Below are positions 36,592 through 45,075 of a DNA stretch of 64,000 nt, one piece after another (positions within the stretch are counted from its first letter, which is position 1; each line of letters opens with the position of its first letter). Under the pieces are notes generated by a model that saw nothing but the letters and a program-made list of their open reading frames with translations, made no database searches and was not told where the DNA came from. Source of the stretch: Eubacteriaceae bacterium (GTDB taxonomy: Bacteria; Bacillota; Clostridia; Eubacteriales; Alkalibacteraceae). The stretch is taken from assembly GCA_003446375.1 (NCBI GenBank), contig DMAW01000007.1:1-64000 (forward strand), given 5' to 3'. Both the position numbers and the translations under genes were made by a program.

Positions 36592-37741
36592 TTCTGATCA
36601 CCTCTATTGGATTGAGTTTAAGGGATTTTCTTGCGGGAATAAAAGAAGCTACTAGGCTTGCAAGTATGGCAATGCCTCCTGACAATGCAATAAATCCGTA
36701 GTTTATGTAAAACGCGATGACTGGAGTCCCATCAGGGTTTAATGCAAATGTAGTAAAAGCCACTGAAAGCCCCAGCCCCAAAGCTACCCCTAGCATTGCA
36801 CCGAATACCCCCAATATCAATCCTTGAAGCAAAAATATCCTGCTGGCATCTCCGTCTCTTATTCCCATTGCCTTTAGAATTCCAATTTCTTTGGATTTTT
36901 GCATTACTGTAATTGCAAGAACACTGGATATGCCCAGCACTACAGATATCATAACGAAAACCTGAATCATTATGCTGGATATGCTTTGACCGTTTAGTCC
37001 GCTCAAAAGCTCCTGGTTTTGAGCTTTCCAATTATCGATTATCAAATCCTCATTATCTATCCTATTGTTGATGGAATCTGCAATAATATCCGCCGCAAAG
37101 ACATCCTGCACCTGCATTTCAATAGAAGTCACTTCATCCCCATAATCAAATAATCCTTGAGCAGTTTTGATGTCTGTAATTACCCATGAGGAATTTATTG
37201 AGGATACCCTAAAGTCATAAAAACCTGAAATTCTATATTCCTCTATACGTCCGCTTGCAGTAGCCAGTTTCATCTCTTCGTTTAACGACAATCCCAATTC
37301 ATCTTTTAAGTTTAATCCGGCTATGACTTCGCCTTCTTTAGGCAATCTTCCTTCAACAAGCTTTTCTTCGATGGAATATATCCCCTCAGCGTCTTCAAAA
37401 ATCCATCCCCTGACAATAACCGGGTCGCTTCTGTCATCCTTCAACAGAAATGCCGGTCCATCCGCTGCAGCGCTTATAGCGCTTAAACCCGGTTCATTTT
37501 CTTTTATTTCATCAATCGCTTCTTCCCAATTTTCAATAACAGCTGCTTCTTTAGTAGCACTTATGGTTATTTGAGGCGAGTTTCCTATCGTGGTATTTAC
37601 AAGATCCTGCTGCAATCCCTGAATGAGAAGTCCAATAAAAACCTGGACAGAAACACCTATAGCTATCCCAGTAACGATCAAAAAAGTCTGCGCTAGATTG
37701 AATTTTAAAAATCGAGCTGCAATTTTAAACGAAAGTCTCAT
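36584..37741 (-). CDS. FtsX/MacB-type ABC permease
   Basis: The 385-residue permease has an N-terminal membrane segment (about 15-40), a large extracytoplasmic domain (about 41-260) and three C-terminal segments (about 265-375) of the FtsX fold, with KSKEIGILKAMGIRDGDASRIFLLQG at the coupling-helix position and KLNPIEVIRNG at the end. It overlaps its ATPase gene by eight bases and the upstream B12-binding protein gene by four, so all three are translationally coupled. It resembles LolE/LolC-like and DevC-like permeases. Confidence 0.9.
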   Translation of the reverse strand: MRLSFKIAARFLKFNLAQTFLIVTGIAIGVSVQVFIGLLIQGLQQDLVNTTIGNSPQITISATKEAAVIENWEEAIDEIKENEPGLSAISAAADGPAFLLKDDRSDPVIVRGWIFEDAEGIYSIEEKLVEGRLPKEGEVIAGLNLKDELGLSLNEEMKLATASGRIEEYRISGFYDFRVSSINSSWVITDIKTAQGLFDYGDEVTSIEMQVQDVFAADIIADSINNRIDNEDLIIDNWKAQNQELLSGLNGQSISSIMIQVFVMISVVLGISSVLAITVMQKSKEIGILKAMGIRDGDASRIFLLQGLILGVFGAMLGVALGLGLSVAFTTFALNPDGTPVIAFYINYGFIALSGGIAILASLVASFIPARKSLKLNPIEVIRNG

Positions 37742-38397
37742 TGAAAGTCACCTCCGTTTAAAAGCTTTTTCAAATCTTCAAAGTTAAACACATATCCATC
37801 TACGTCCATTTGCCGCTCATTTTTAATATCCTTTGAAAAAGCGCTTCCACCGACAAAAATCTTCACTTCTCCGTCAAGCTCTTTTCTTAACAAGTCTACT
37901 GTTTTCCTTGCAGAAAATAAATTGTAGGGGTTTGTAACGCTTATGGCAACTATATCTAGATCTAGTTGTCTGGCAATACTTATAAACTCGTAATCAGGGG
38001 TGCTGCTTCCTACAAAGACTGCTTCCCAGTTAAGGAGTGTAAAGTAATCTGCAGCTATTCTGGCTCCCATATCGTGATATTCACCATCAGGGCATAAAAT
38101 TGCCACCTTCTTTACGGGTGCCTCGCCAAAATTTTTTGCCCTTTCTTCCAATACATATGGATAAAGGCTCTCAATCACAGTTCGCGCTATGGCGTTTCTT
38201 ACGTGTTCCTTCCATATGCAAAGGTCGTGCTCATCGTTGTGGCACCTTATATTGTTCATTGCCTTGGCAAGAACCTTTTCATAAAACTCCACTATTTCTA
38301 TTTGCTTATTCTTAATAAGTGAAATAGAAAATGTCACCGCTTCGCTTTTGCTTTCGTCTTCTAGCAATTCTTTAAACTTTTCATAAAACGCCTCCAT
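37738..38397 (-). CDS. free-standing cobalamin-binding (B12-binding) protein, CarH-sensor-like without DNA-binding domain
   Basis: The 219 residues comprise a helical bundle (about 1-90) containing WKEHVRNAIARTV, similar to the W-and-EH helix that caps B12 in methyltransferase activators and in the CarH photoreceptor. A Rossmann-like B12 domain follows (about 95-215) with GEYHDMGARIAADYF; E-x-H-x-x-G is the CarH-type variant of the DxHxxG motif, the histidine being the lower cobalt ligand. There is no MerR helix-turn-helix and no methyltransferase domain. The gene overlaps the permease gene by four bases, implying that B12 or its light-sensitive form could control the exporter. Confidence 0.82.
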   Translation of the reverse strand: MEAFYEKFKELLEDESKSEAVTFSISLIKNKQIEIVEFYEKVLAKAMNNIRCHNDEHDLCIWKEHVRNAIARTVIESLYPYVLEERAKNFGEAPVKKVAILCPDGEYHDMGARIAADYFTLLNWEAVFVGSSTPDYEFISIARQLDLDIVAISVTNPYNLFSARKTVDLLRKELDGEVKIFVGGSAFSKDIKNERQMDVDGYVFNFEDLKKLLNGGDFQ

Positions 38398-38424
38398 GGG
38401 CGCACCTGCCTTTCTAAAAAGAAG

Positions 38425-39318
38425 TCACCCCACTCTGATTTGATCTCTTCTTTTTTTCAGGTTTTCTACTATCTTGTAATCCATAATCCCAAGCTGTCCC
38501 AGCCTAATACTTGGTTTGTATCTTCCGTGAAAATCGCTTCCGGTAGTGTAGATCAAATCCCTTTCCAAGCAATATTTAAGGTATGTCTTGATATCGTCCT
38601 CAGTGTGGGTAGTGTAGTATACTTCTACCCCCTCTAGGCCTTCTTGAACCAAAGAATCCATAAACCTTTTATCATTAAAATCAACTCTCATCTGATCGTA
38701 TCCGGGATGAGCAAGTACAGGTACTCCTCCACTTGCCTTTACTGCTTTGATGAAGTCTGATGTATCCGGAATATAATGTGGCGTATAAAAAGGTTTTCCG
38801 TAAGCCAAAAGCCTTACGCTTATCTGATGCACCGGATTTTCATATTTTTTATATTCATCTATAAGAGGATGATTTGCGTTTCGCTCATCATAAAACATGG
38901 CATATGCCGCCGAAGAAAATAGAGGCGGTGTATCTCTGCAAAACTCCCTAGCCTTATCCTCTTCAGCATAAAGGCCCTTTTTCCTAAACAATTTTATTTG
39001 TTCTGTAAGCCACCGATCTCTGTCCGCTGCAATGTTTTTTATCAATCTGTTTATCTCTAAAGCATCAGTATCAAAACAGTATCCCAGCATATGCAAAAAC
39101 TTTTCGTCCTTCTTGCAAAAGAGCTCTGTTCCCGAAAGAGCTTCTACACCGTATTGAGGCGCCTTTTTTATCGTCTCTGAAACGCAGTCGATGGAATCGT
39201 GATCTGTAATGGCAATAACTCCCACACCTTCATCAACGGCCAGCATTAGTATCTCATCCGGAGAAAGCTCTCCGTCACTGCTTGCTTTGGTATGAACATG
39301 CAAATCTATCTTATTCAT
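38425..39318 (-). CDS. PHP-domain phosphoesterase
   Basis: PHP proteins are metal-dependent phosphoesterases; this branch includes RNase AM/TrpH-like enzymes acting on RNA or on 3',5'-nucleoside bisphosphates. About 297 residues start KIDLHVHTKASSDGELSPDEIL, the first metal motif, followed by GVIAITDHDSID, PVLAHPGYDQ and TGSDFHG, giving the expected trinuclear-site histidines and aspartates. An insertion between about 110 and 190 is typical of the TrpH group. I choose the ATG at 39318 (GGAGGTG upstream) over a GTG one codon earlier. It is 27 bases before the B12-binding gene. Confidence 0.87.
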   Translation of the reverse strand: MNKIDLHVHTKASSDGELSPDEILMLAVDEGVGVIAITDHDSIDCVSETIKKAPQYGVEALSGTELFCKKDEKFLHMLGYCFDTDALEINRLIKNIAADRDRWLTEQIKLFRKKGLYAEEDKAREFCRDTPPLFSSAAYAMFYDERNANHPLIDEYKKYENPVHQISVRLLAYGKPFYTPHYIPDTSDFIKAVKASGGVPVLAHPGYDQMRVDFNDKRFMDSLVQEGLEGVEVYYTTHTEDDIKTYLKYCLERDLIYTTGSDFHGRYKPSIRLGQLGIMDYKIVENLKKRRDQIRVG

Positions 39319-39471
39319 CACGCACCTCCAAAATTATCTTGATTAAATCCTACCACAATGGAATAACCCAAGCAACAGAGGTATTTTTAATTTGGTTTTA
39401 ATTATTGGATAATGGGTATTTAATACTACTGAAAGATAATAAAATCAAATCCATGAAGGGAATGAATTTAA

Positions 39472-39705
39472 ATGAAAAGACTCTACAAAAATAAGGCTCA
39501 AGGAAAAATTTCAGGTGTTTGTCAAGGAGTAGCAGAATATTTTGATATCGATCCTTCCATCGTCAGGGTAATCTGGGCAATTACTTTCTTTTGGGGTGGC
39601 GCAGGTTTGTTTCTCTATATCATCTGTGCGATAGTTCTGCCGGATAAAAGCGAACTTGACTTTAACGACTATACCGTTAAACCCCTAGACAAGGAAGAGG
39701 AGTAA
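39472..39705 (+). CDS. PspC-domain small membrane protein
   Basis: The 77 residues match a single PspC module: KRLYKNKAQGKISGVCQGVAEYFDIDPSIVRVIW, with one long hydrophobic segment (about 33-60) and the GGAGLFLYIICAIVLPD end. PspC domains are envelope-stress proteins in Proteobacteria; stand-alone Firmicute copies are poorly characterised. The ATG is preceded by GAAGGGAATG. The MBL-fold gene follows 10 bases later and is probably co-transcribed. Confidence 0.85.
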   Translation: MKRLYKNKAQGKISGVCQGVAEYFDIDPSIVRVIWAITFFWGGAGLFLYIICAIVLPDKSELDFNDYTVKPLDKEEE

Positions 39706-39715
39706 TCGGTAATTT

Positions 39716-40453
39716 ATGAAAATAATTCCCTTAGCCAACACAGGTTTTTTACTAAAAAGCACCGCAGAGGATAAGACGATATTGATCGATGCCATCAACA
39801 CGGAAAAGGTATACCCTTTTGCCTCTTTGCCCGAGGCTACCTTACAGGATATGATATCAGGCAACTATCCTTTTGAAAGCATCGATCTAATTTTATTTAC
39901 TCATCATCACAAGGATCATTTTAATGCCGAAAACACCCTCAAGGTCTTAGACGCACATCCGGAATCCATGGTGTTTTCAACCATCCAGACTTACAATATT
40001 CTGATTAATCATGATAGGTGCTCATCCGAACTAAAAAAAAGGATATTTTTTGGCGAAGTTCCTCTAAAGAAGACCCTTGCTTTTAATGTAAATAAAGTCT
40101 CATTTTATGCAACCAGGCTTATGCATTCAGGCGATCAGTACAAGGATGTGCAAAACTACTGCTTTAGCTTAAACCTTAACGATGAGATTATATTTCACTG
40201 CGGAGACGCTCATCATTCAATTGAAAACTATCAGGATACAGGGATATCCAAGCTAAATATAACTATTGCCCTTCTTGACTTTCCTTATATTACTCTTTCA
40301 TCAGGGCGAAATGTTATAAAAGATTATATTAAACCAAAAAAAATCCACCTGATGCATCTCCCTTTAGCTTCAGAAGATAAATTCGGATGGATTAAAGCTG
40401 TTGAAAAAGCTGTTGAAAAATTTACATATGAGTTACCTGAAATAATTGTATAA
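39716..40453 (+). CDS. MBL-fold metallohydrolase
   Basis: The 245-residue protein has the metallo-beta-lactamase fold: FTHHHKDHFN is the HxHxDH zinc motif; MHSGD and HCGDAHH supply later metal ligands, and HLMHLPLA the last. It resembles the UlaG/YcbL-like group of generic hydrolases, with no domain to indicate the substrate. It probably shares a transcript with the PspC gene and converges on the CmpB-like gene, whose stop is only three bases away. Confidence 0.8.
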   Translation: MKIIPLANTGFLLKSTAEDKTILIDAINTEKVYPFASLPEATLQDMISGNYPFESIDLILFTHHHKDHFNAENTLKVLDAHPESMVFSTIQTYNILINHDRCSSELKKRIFFGEVPLKKTLAFNVNKVSFYATRLMHSGDQYKDVQNYCFSLNLNDEIIFHCGDAHHSIENYQDTGISKLNITIALLDFPYITLSSGRNVIKDYIKPKKIHLMHLPLASEDKFGWIKAVEKAVEKFTYELPEIIV

Positions 40454-40456
40454 TTC

Positions 40457-41401
40457 TCACCTGCGTCCATTTTTGTATTCTTTGATGCTTTTAAGGGTTT
40501 TTGCAAATCGCTTTGATTTTGATTTCGGGTAAGCTTTAGTAAGGTGGGATCTTGATAGACGCTTTCTTAGCTGTTCGTACCTGCTTAAGCTATTGCTTCC
40601 ATTTTCTTTCTTTGCCTGCCTCAACTCCATGAAGTCTTTTTTCAGCTCTTCTCCTATTTCATTCATACTGATATTGCCAAGGTATGTGACGTATTTTTTA
40701 TACACATTATCGTGGAAATATTCTGTCTGAGATTTTATGTCAGCCTTAAGGTCTTGAAACCTGGCATAAAGCTCTTCTGTAAAGAGAAGGCCTTTTTCTT
40801 CAAGTTCTTCGATATTTTCCAAAATATTTTCTGTTATATCTTTAGATAAATGCTGCATTTTTTCGATTATGACTTTGTAATCTACCATAGCTTTTACGGT
40901 AAATACAATGTCTATCAGTATATATGCAACTAGAATGCTAATAACTATTTCCCCAATATTTAATGGAATCATGTCTATGAAACCTTCCACCAAGGGATGC
41001 ACTGCCTTAATAACAAATATGCCTCCGATTCCCCACATAATCGAAAACCTCAGGCATATAAAGCCGTTTAAGTTGTATTTTCTTTCCGAATAATCCCACC
41101 ATCTAGTATGAAACATCTTGTCTAATATCATGCCAACTAGATATTCAACCACGGACGAAAAGAAAAAAATAAAAATAAATATTCCGATGTAGCTGTCATA
41201 AAGGTTGAAAATTCCATTTTCCTTCAAGCTATCAAATATTAAAAGCAAAAATGCCATCCCTGTGCCATAGATAGGACATAGCGGACCATACAAAAAACCT
41301 CTATTGATGAATCTTTTATGATAAATGAAGGCATATATCACTTCAGTTATCCATCCTAAAAATGAATAGAGAAAAAAGTGAAATAAAAATGAATAAAGCA
41401 T
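40457..41401 (-). CDS. CmpB-like putative ABC transporter permease (PF06541)
   Basis: The 314-residue protein has four or five membrane segments in the first 185 residues (SFLFHFFLYSFLGWITEVIY, CPIYGTGMAFLLLIFDSL and others), with the family's FINRGFLYGPLCPIYG and WWDYSERKYNLNGFICL motifs. It ends in a long charged, probably coiled-coil cytoplasmic tail (about 185-314). The family is named after a cmpB-type transporter, but no ATPase partner is adjacent and the function is unproven. The ATG follows AAAGGAGCTG. Confidence 0.75.
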   Translation of the reverse strand: MLYSFLFHFFLYSFLGWITEVIYAFIYHKRFINRGFLYGPLCPIYGTGMAFLLLIFDSLKENGIFNLYDSYIGIFIFIFFFSSVVEYLVGMILDKMFHTRWWDYSERKYNLNGFICLRFSIMWGIGGIFVIKAVHPLVEGFIDMIPLNIGEIVISILVAYILIDIVFTVKAMVDYKVIIEKMQHLSKDITENILENIEELEEKGLLFTEELYARFQDLKADIKSQTEYFHDNVYKKYVTYLGNISMNEIGEELKKDFMELRQAKKENGSNSLSRYEQLRKRLSRSHLTKAYPKSKSKRFAKTLKSIKEYKNGRR

Positions 41402-41582
41402 ATATGTCTTCAGCTCCTTTTCCCTATAGTGTGATGATTATATTATAACACAATTTGATAAAATCCAAACTCCTATGATTCTATGATTGACTTAGTCTTA
41501 TGAAAACAACGCTCAATTTTGCGAACATATGTTTGTATTTTGTCTTTTTTTATGCTATATTTAAGTTGCAGAGGTGATTTTA

Positions 41583-42818
41583 ATGGATGATGTTTTAATG
41601 AACAAGCTTGCCATATTGGCTGAAGGGGCAAAATACGACGTATCATGCTCTTCTAGCGGCATCGAAAGAAAGAACAGCGGCAAAGGCATAGGCAGCGCAC
41701 GAAGTTTTGGCGTATGTCATACCTGGGCTGCCGATGGACGCTGCATATCTTTGTTAAAGCTTTTGATGACAAATGATTGCATTTACGACTGCAGCTACTG
41801 CATAAATAGAAGCTCAAACGACGTTAGCCGTGCATCGATGTCCCCTGAAGAAATAGCACTCATAACCATAGAATTTTATAGACGCAACTACATAGAAGGC
41901 TTATTTTTAAGTAGCGCTATCGAGAAGAATCCAACTGATACCATGGAAAAAATGTACCAAATTTTGAAATTGCTTAGACGCACCTACGAATTCAACGGCT
42001 ACATCCATATAAAAGCAATTCCCGGAGCAGACCAGGCATTGATAGAAAAATGCGGCTATCTCGCAGATAGGATGAGCGTGAATATAGAGCTTCCGTCGAC
42101 CTCATCTTTAAAGCTACTGGCTCCTCAAAAGAACTATAAGCAAATTATAGCTCCAATCGAGAATATCAAAATAGGAATTTCCAGGAATTCCGATGAGCGC
42201 AAGCATTTTCGCAAAGCTCCAAAATTTGTTCCTGCGGGTCAATCCACCCAAGTAATTATCGGTGCTACTCCTGATTCTGACAAAAGCATACTTCGAGTCA
42301 GCGAAAAATTATACGGAGAGTATAATTTAAAAAGAGTTTACTACTCTGCATATATGCCTGTAAATAAAGGTTCTAATCTTCCTGCGCTGCTCACGCCCCC
42401 GCCTCTGCTTAGAGAACACAGGCTTTATCAGGCTGATTGGTTGTTGCGTTTTTATAACTTCAGCGTTAATGAACTTTTCTCTTCTGGTGAAAATAACATG
42501 GATATTCAGATGGATCCAAAGCTATATTGGGCCCTTAAGAATCTAAATTTGTTTCCTTTTGAAATAAATAATGCATCCTTTGAAGAGCTCATTAGGATTC
42601 CAGGCATCGGCCACACTTCGGCCTACAGAATAATACGGGAAAGAAAAATTGCTCATTTAGACTTTGACGGCTTAAAAAAGACCGGATGCGTCATTGGAAA
42701 ATCCAAATACTTCGTAACTTGCAAAGGTAAGTACTACGGCGATAACCTGGATGAAAAGCATATACATAAGAGCCTAGTCAAAAATAACGATTATAAACAA
42801 ATAAGTTTTTTCGGGTGA
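41583..42818 (+). CDS. radical SAM protein of the DNA modification/repair type (TIGR03916-like)
   Basis: This putative DNA-acting radical SAM enzyme has about 411 residues. The [4Fe-4S]-SAM motif is NDCIYDCSYCINRS (C-x3-C-x2-C) near residue 70. The barrel holds FLSSAIEKNPTDTMEKMY and GYIHIKAIPGADQ. A C-terminal helix-hairpin-helix (FEELIRIPGIGHTSAYRII, about 340-362) is a DNA-binding element. This combination matches the family often linked to uracil-DNA glycosylase. I use the ATG at 41583 behind AGAGGTG; a GTG three codons earlier opens the longest frame. It overlaps the DUF4130 gene's reading frame at its stop, so the two act together. Confidence 0.85.
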   Translation: MDDVLMNKLAILAEGAKYDVSCSSSGIERKNSGKGIGSARSFGVCHTWAADGRCISLLKLLMTNDCIYDCSYCINRSSNDVSRASMSPEEIALITIEFYRRNYIEGLFLSSAIEKNPTDTMEKMYQILKLLRRTYEFNGYIHIKAIPGADQALIEKCGYLADRMSVNIELPSTSSLKLLAPQKNYKQIIAPIENIKIGISRNSDERKHFRKAPKFVPAGQSTQVIIGATPDSDKSILRVSEKLYGEYNLKRVYYSAYMPVNKGSNLPALLTPPPLLREHRLYQADWLLRFYNFSVNELFSSGENNMDIQMDPKLYWALKNLNLFPFEINNASFEELIRIPGIGHTSAYRIIRERKIAHLDFDGLKKTGCVIGKSKYFVTCKGKYYGDNLDEKHIHKSLVKNNDYKQISFFG

Positions 42819-42823
42819 TTGAA

Positions 42824-43549
42824 ATGGATTATCTATACGACGGAACATATGAAGGTCTTTTATGTTGCCTCTACTGCCACTTTTTAAAAATACCGGCAAC
42901 CGGCATCTACCAAAAACATATATACCAAAGACATTTGATAAACCCATACAGGGAAGTTCCTTCTCTAGAGAAATATTCAGATTATATGGACCAAAAACTT
43001 AAACAGCATCTTGGAGAATTGATATCTTCTCAAATATTTCAATGCTTCCTGTACGAAAAAGGGGAAACTGAAAACATCATACTGCGTTTTGTGGACTTAT
43101 GCTTTAAAAAAGGAGCTAAATACGCCGGCTTTCATACTCATCCGATTGTATCCTCCTTCGACGAGGCCGTGAGGAAGGTAAAGTACGAAACGCACAGATA
43201 TGTTGGATATGTCCGTTTTATACAGATGGGTGAGTATCTCTACAGCTCAATACATCCCCAGTACAACATCCTTCCCCTTATAGGAGGCCATTTTAGCGAT
43301 CGATACAAGGGCGAAAAGATAATAATACACGATGTAGAGCGTAAAATTGCTTTGGCTGCAAATGACGGGAATTTTCTAGTTATTCCTTTTGACAAAACCG
43401 ATCTTTCAAAACATGCTAAAAATAATTTTTTCGAGATTCTCTGGAAGACTTACTTTGACCACATTGCAATAAAAGACCGAATAAATCCAAAGCTGCAACG
43501 CAATTTTGTTCCTCTTAAATATCGCAAGGACTTGACAGAATTTAAATAG
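42824..43549 (+). CDS. DUF4130 / TIGR03915-type partner of the radical SAM protein
   Basis: About 241 residues of a family annotated as a probable DNA metabolism protein that occurs next to, or fused with, a radical SAM enzyme and uracil-DNA glycosylase. Recognisable features are DYLYDGTYEGLLCCLYCHF at the start, FHTHPIVSSFDEAVRKVKYETHR with YVGYVRFIQ, the IHPQYNILPLIGGHFSDRY stretch and FVPLKYRKDL at the end. No UDG domain is fused. I choose the ATG at 42824 because GGGTGA precedes it; the longest frame opens at a GTG (42815) overlapping the partner's stop. Function is inferred from the pairing only. Confidence 0.82.
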   Translation: MDYLYDGTYEGLLCCLYCHFLKIPATGIYQKHIYQRHLINPYREVPSLEKYSDYMDQKLKQHLGELISSQIFQCFLYEKGETENIILRFVDLCFKKGAKYAGFHTHPIVSSFDEAVRKVKYETHRYVGYVRFIQMGEYLYSSIHPQYNILPLIGGHFSDRYKGEKIIIHDVERKIALAANDGNFLVIPFDKTDLSKHAKNNFFEILWKTYFDHIAIKDRINPKLQRNFVPLKYRKDLTEFK

Positions 43550-43573
43550 GCCATGAGATATCTTCTCATGGCC
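43548..43573. terminator. hairpin between the DUF4130 gene and trpB
   Basis: GGCCATGAGA/TCTCATGGCC is a ten-base stem lying between two convergent genes. Both flanks lack strong T tracts, so terminator function is uncertain. Confidence 0.55.
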
Positions 43574-43579
43574 ATGGCT

Positions 43580-44761
43580 TTAATTCTTCGAATCCATATA
43601 TTCTTTTATCGCCTCTACGTCCTTGTCTCCTCTTCCTGAAAGGTTGAGTATTATAACTTGGTCCTTACTGAGAGTCGGCGCAAATTTCATTGCATAGGCT
43701 ATTGCATGGGAGCTTTCAATCGCTGGGATTATGCCTTCCTTTTCAGATAGATATTTAAAGGCATCAACTGCCTCGTCATCAGTTGCAGGAACATACTGAA
43801 CCCTTCCCATCTCTTTTAGATATGCATGCTCCGGGCCTACTCCCGGATAATCCAGGCCTGCAGATATGGAATAAACAGGTTTTGGAGTTCCATCTTCGTT
43901 AAATATAGCTATTGTCTTCATCCCATGAATGACCCCTTCGGTTCCCTTGGTCATAGTAGCTGCATGAAGATGTGTATCCACTCCCTTACCGGCACCTTCA
44001 ACGCCTATGAGCTTAACATCCTCATAAGGCACGAAAGCGTCAAAGAGACCTATTGCATTGCTGCCTCCTCCCACGCATGCGATACAATAGTCCGGAAGCC
44101 TTCCTTCCTTCTCCTTGATCTGCTCTAGAGCCTCTTGCCCGATTATCTTTTGAAACTCTTTGACTATCGTCGGATACGGGTGAGGACCTACTGCTGAACC
44201 CAATAGATAAAATGAGTTCTCTACATCGTCTACCCATGCCTCAATTGCTGCATCCACAGCATCGCTTAACGTTTGGGTCCCTCTCTCGACAGCATGAACC
44301 GTCGCTCCTAAAAGCTCCATCCTAAATACGTTGAGCTTTTGCCTTATGATATCTTCCTTTCCTTGGTAGACATCACATTGCATCCCAAACATTGCCGCAG
44401 CTGTTGCAGATGCTACCCCATGCTGGCCTGCTCCGGTCTCAGCTATAACTTTTTTCTTGCCCATCCTCTTTGCTAAAAGTATCTGCCCGATAGTATTATT
44501 TATCTTGTGGGCTCCAGTATGATTCAAATCTTCTCTCTTTAAATAGATCTTCGCCCCGCCCAAGTCTCTTGTCATGTTTTCGGCATAGTAAAGAGGACTT
44601 GGCCTTCCAACATACTCCCTTAAGATATAGTTGTATTCTTCCCAAAACACAGGATCTTTTATCGCCTTTTCAAACTCTGCTTCCAGTTCCTTTAATGCTT
44701 TTACAACAGGTGGCGGAACAAATTGTCCTCCAAACCTTCCAAATTGCAAAGTATCTTCCAC
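43580..44761 (-). CDS. trpB: tryptophan synthase beta subunit (solitary)
   Basis: TrpB joins indole and serine with pyridoxal phosphate. The 393 residues open [13 protein letters not shown] and hold the PLP lysine in [28 protein letters not shown], the GGGSNAIG phosphate loop and a [11 protein letters not shown] end. These are the TrpB1 motifs that contact TrpA, not the TrpB2 type. It begins with GTG behind AAGGAGG. No trpA or other trp gene adjoins it, but a Trp-specific T-box precedes it, so it may convert imported or released indole to tryptophan. Confidence 0.95.
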   Translation of the reverse strand: MEDTLQFGRFGGQFVPPPVVKALKELEAEFEKAIKDPVFWEEYNYILREYVGRPSPLYYAENMTRDLGGAKIYLKREDLNHTGAHKINNTIGQILLAKRMGKKKVIAETGAGQHGVASATAAAMFGMQCDVYQGKEDIIRQKLNVFRMELLGATVHAVERGTQTLSDAVDAAIEAWVDDVENSFYLLGSAVGPHPYPTIVKEFQKIIGQEALEQIKEKEGRLPDYCIACVGGGSNAIGLFDAFVPYEDVKLIGVEGAGKGVDTHLHAATMTKGTEGVIHGMKTIAIFNEDGTPKPVYSISAGLDYPGVGPEHAYLKEMGRVQYVPATDDEAVDAFKYLSEKEGIIPAIESSHAIAYAMKFAPTLSKDQVIILNLSGRGDKDVEAIKEYMDSKN

Positions 44762-44784
44762 ACTGATTCCTCCTTAATATTAAA

Positions 44785-45046
44785 ATAAAAAACTCCCGCT
44801 CCGACGCATATGCGCCAGGGCGGAAGCAATATCCACGGTGCCACCTGACTTGAGCAAATTCTTGCTCGTCTTTACCGGACTTTAATGTCCGTTCCCATTA
44901 ACGAGGGAAACCGGTCTTGGCTACTTTTTTCGCCAAGCCTCTCATGAATCCATTCATATGCCCCATCTTACCGAACTCCCACCAACGCCGGCTCTCTTTA
45001 AAGACCATAAGCAGACTACTATTTTCAATCATCGAGTTTGATTATT
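44785..45046 (-). promoter_or_regulatory. T-box leader of trpB, tRNA-Trp (UGG specifier)
   Basis: Stem I with AGAGAGCCGGCGTTGGTGG, a specifier loop reading GAATGGATTC (UGG at 44952-44950), an antiterminator with AGGTGGCACCGTGG, and a terminator hairpin (44793-44827) followed by TTTTTTATTTT on the minus strand. UGG encodes only Trp, so the leader should sense uncharged tRNA-Trp. A TATAAT at 45058-45053 lies just upstream, with no clear -35 box at the expected distance. Confidence 0.93.
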
Positions 45047-45075
45047 TTGTCCATTATACACCCTTTTCAAGGATT

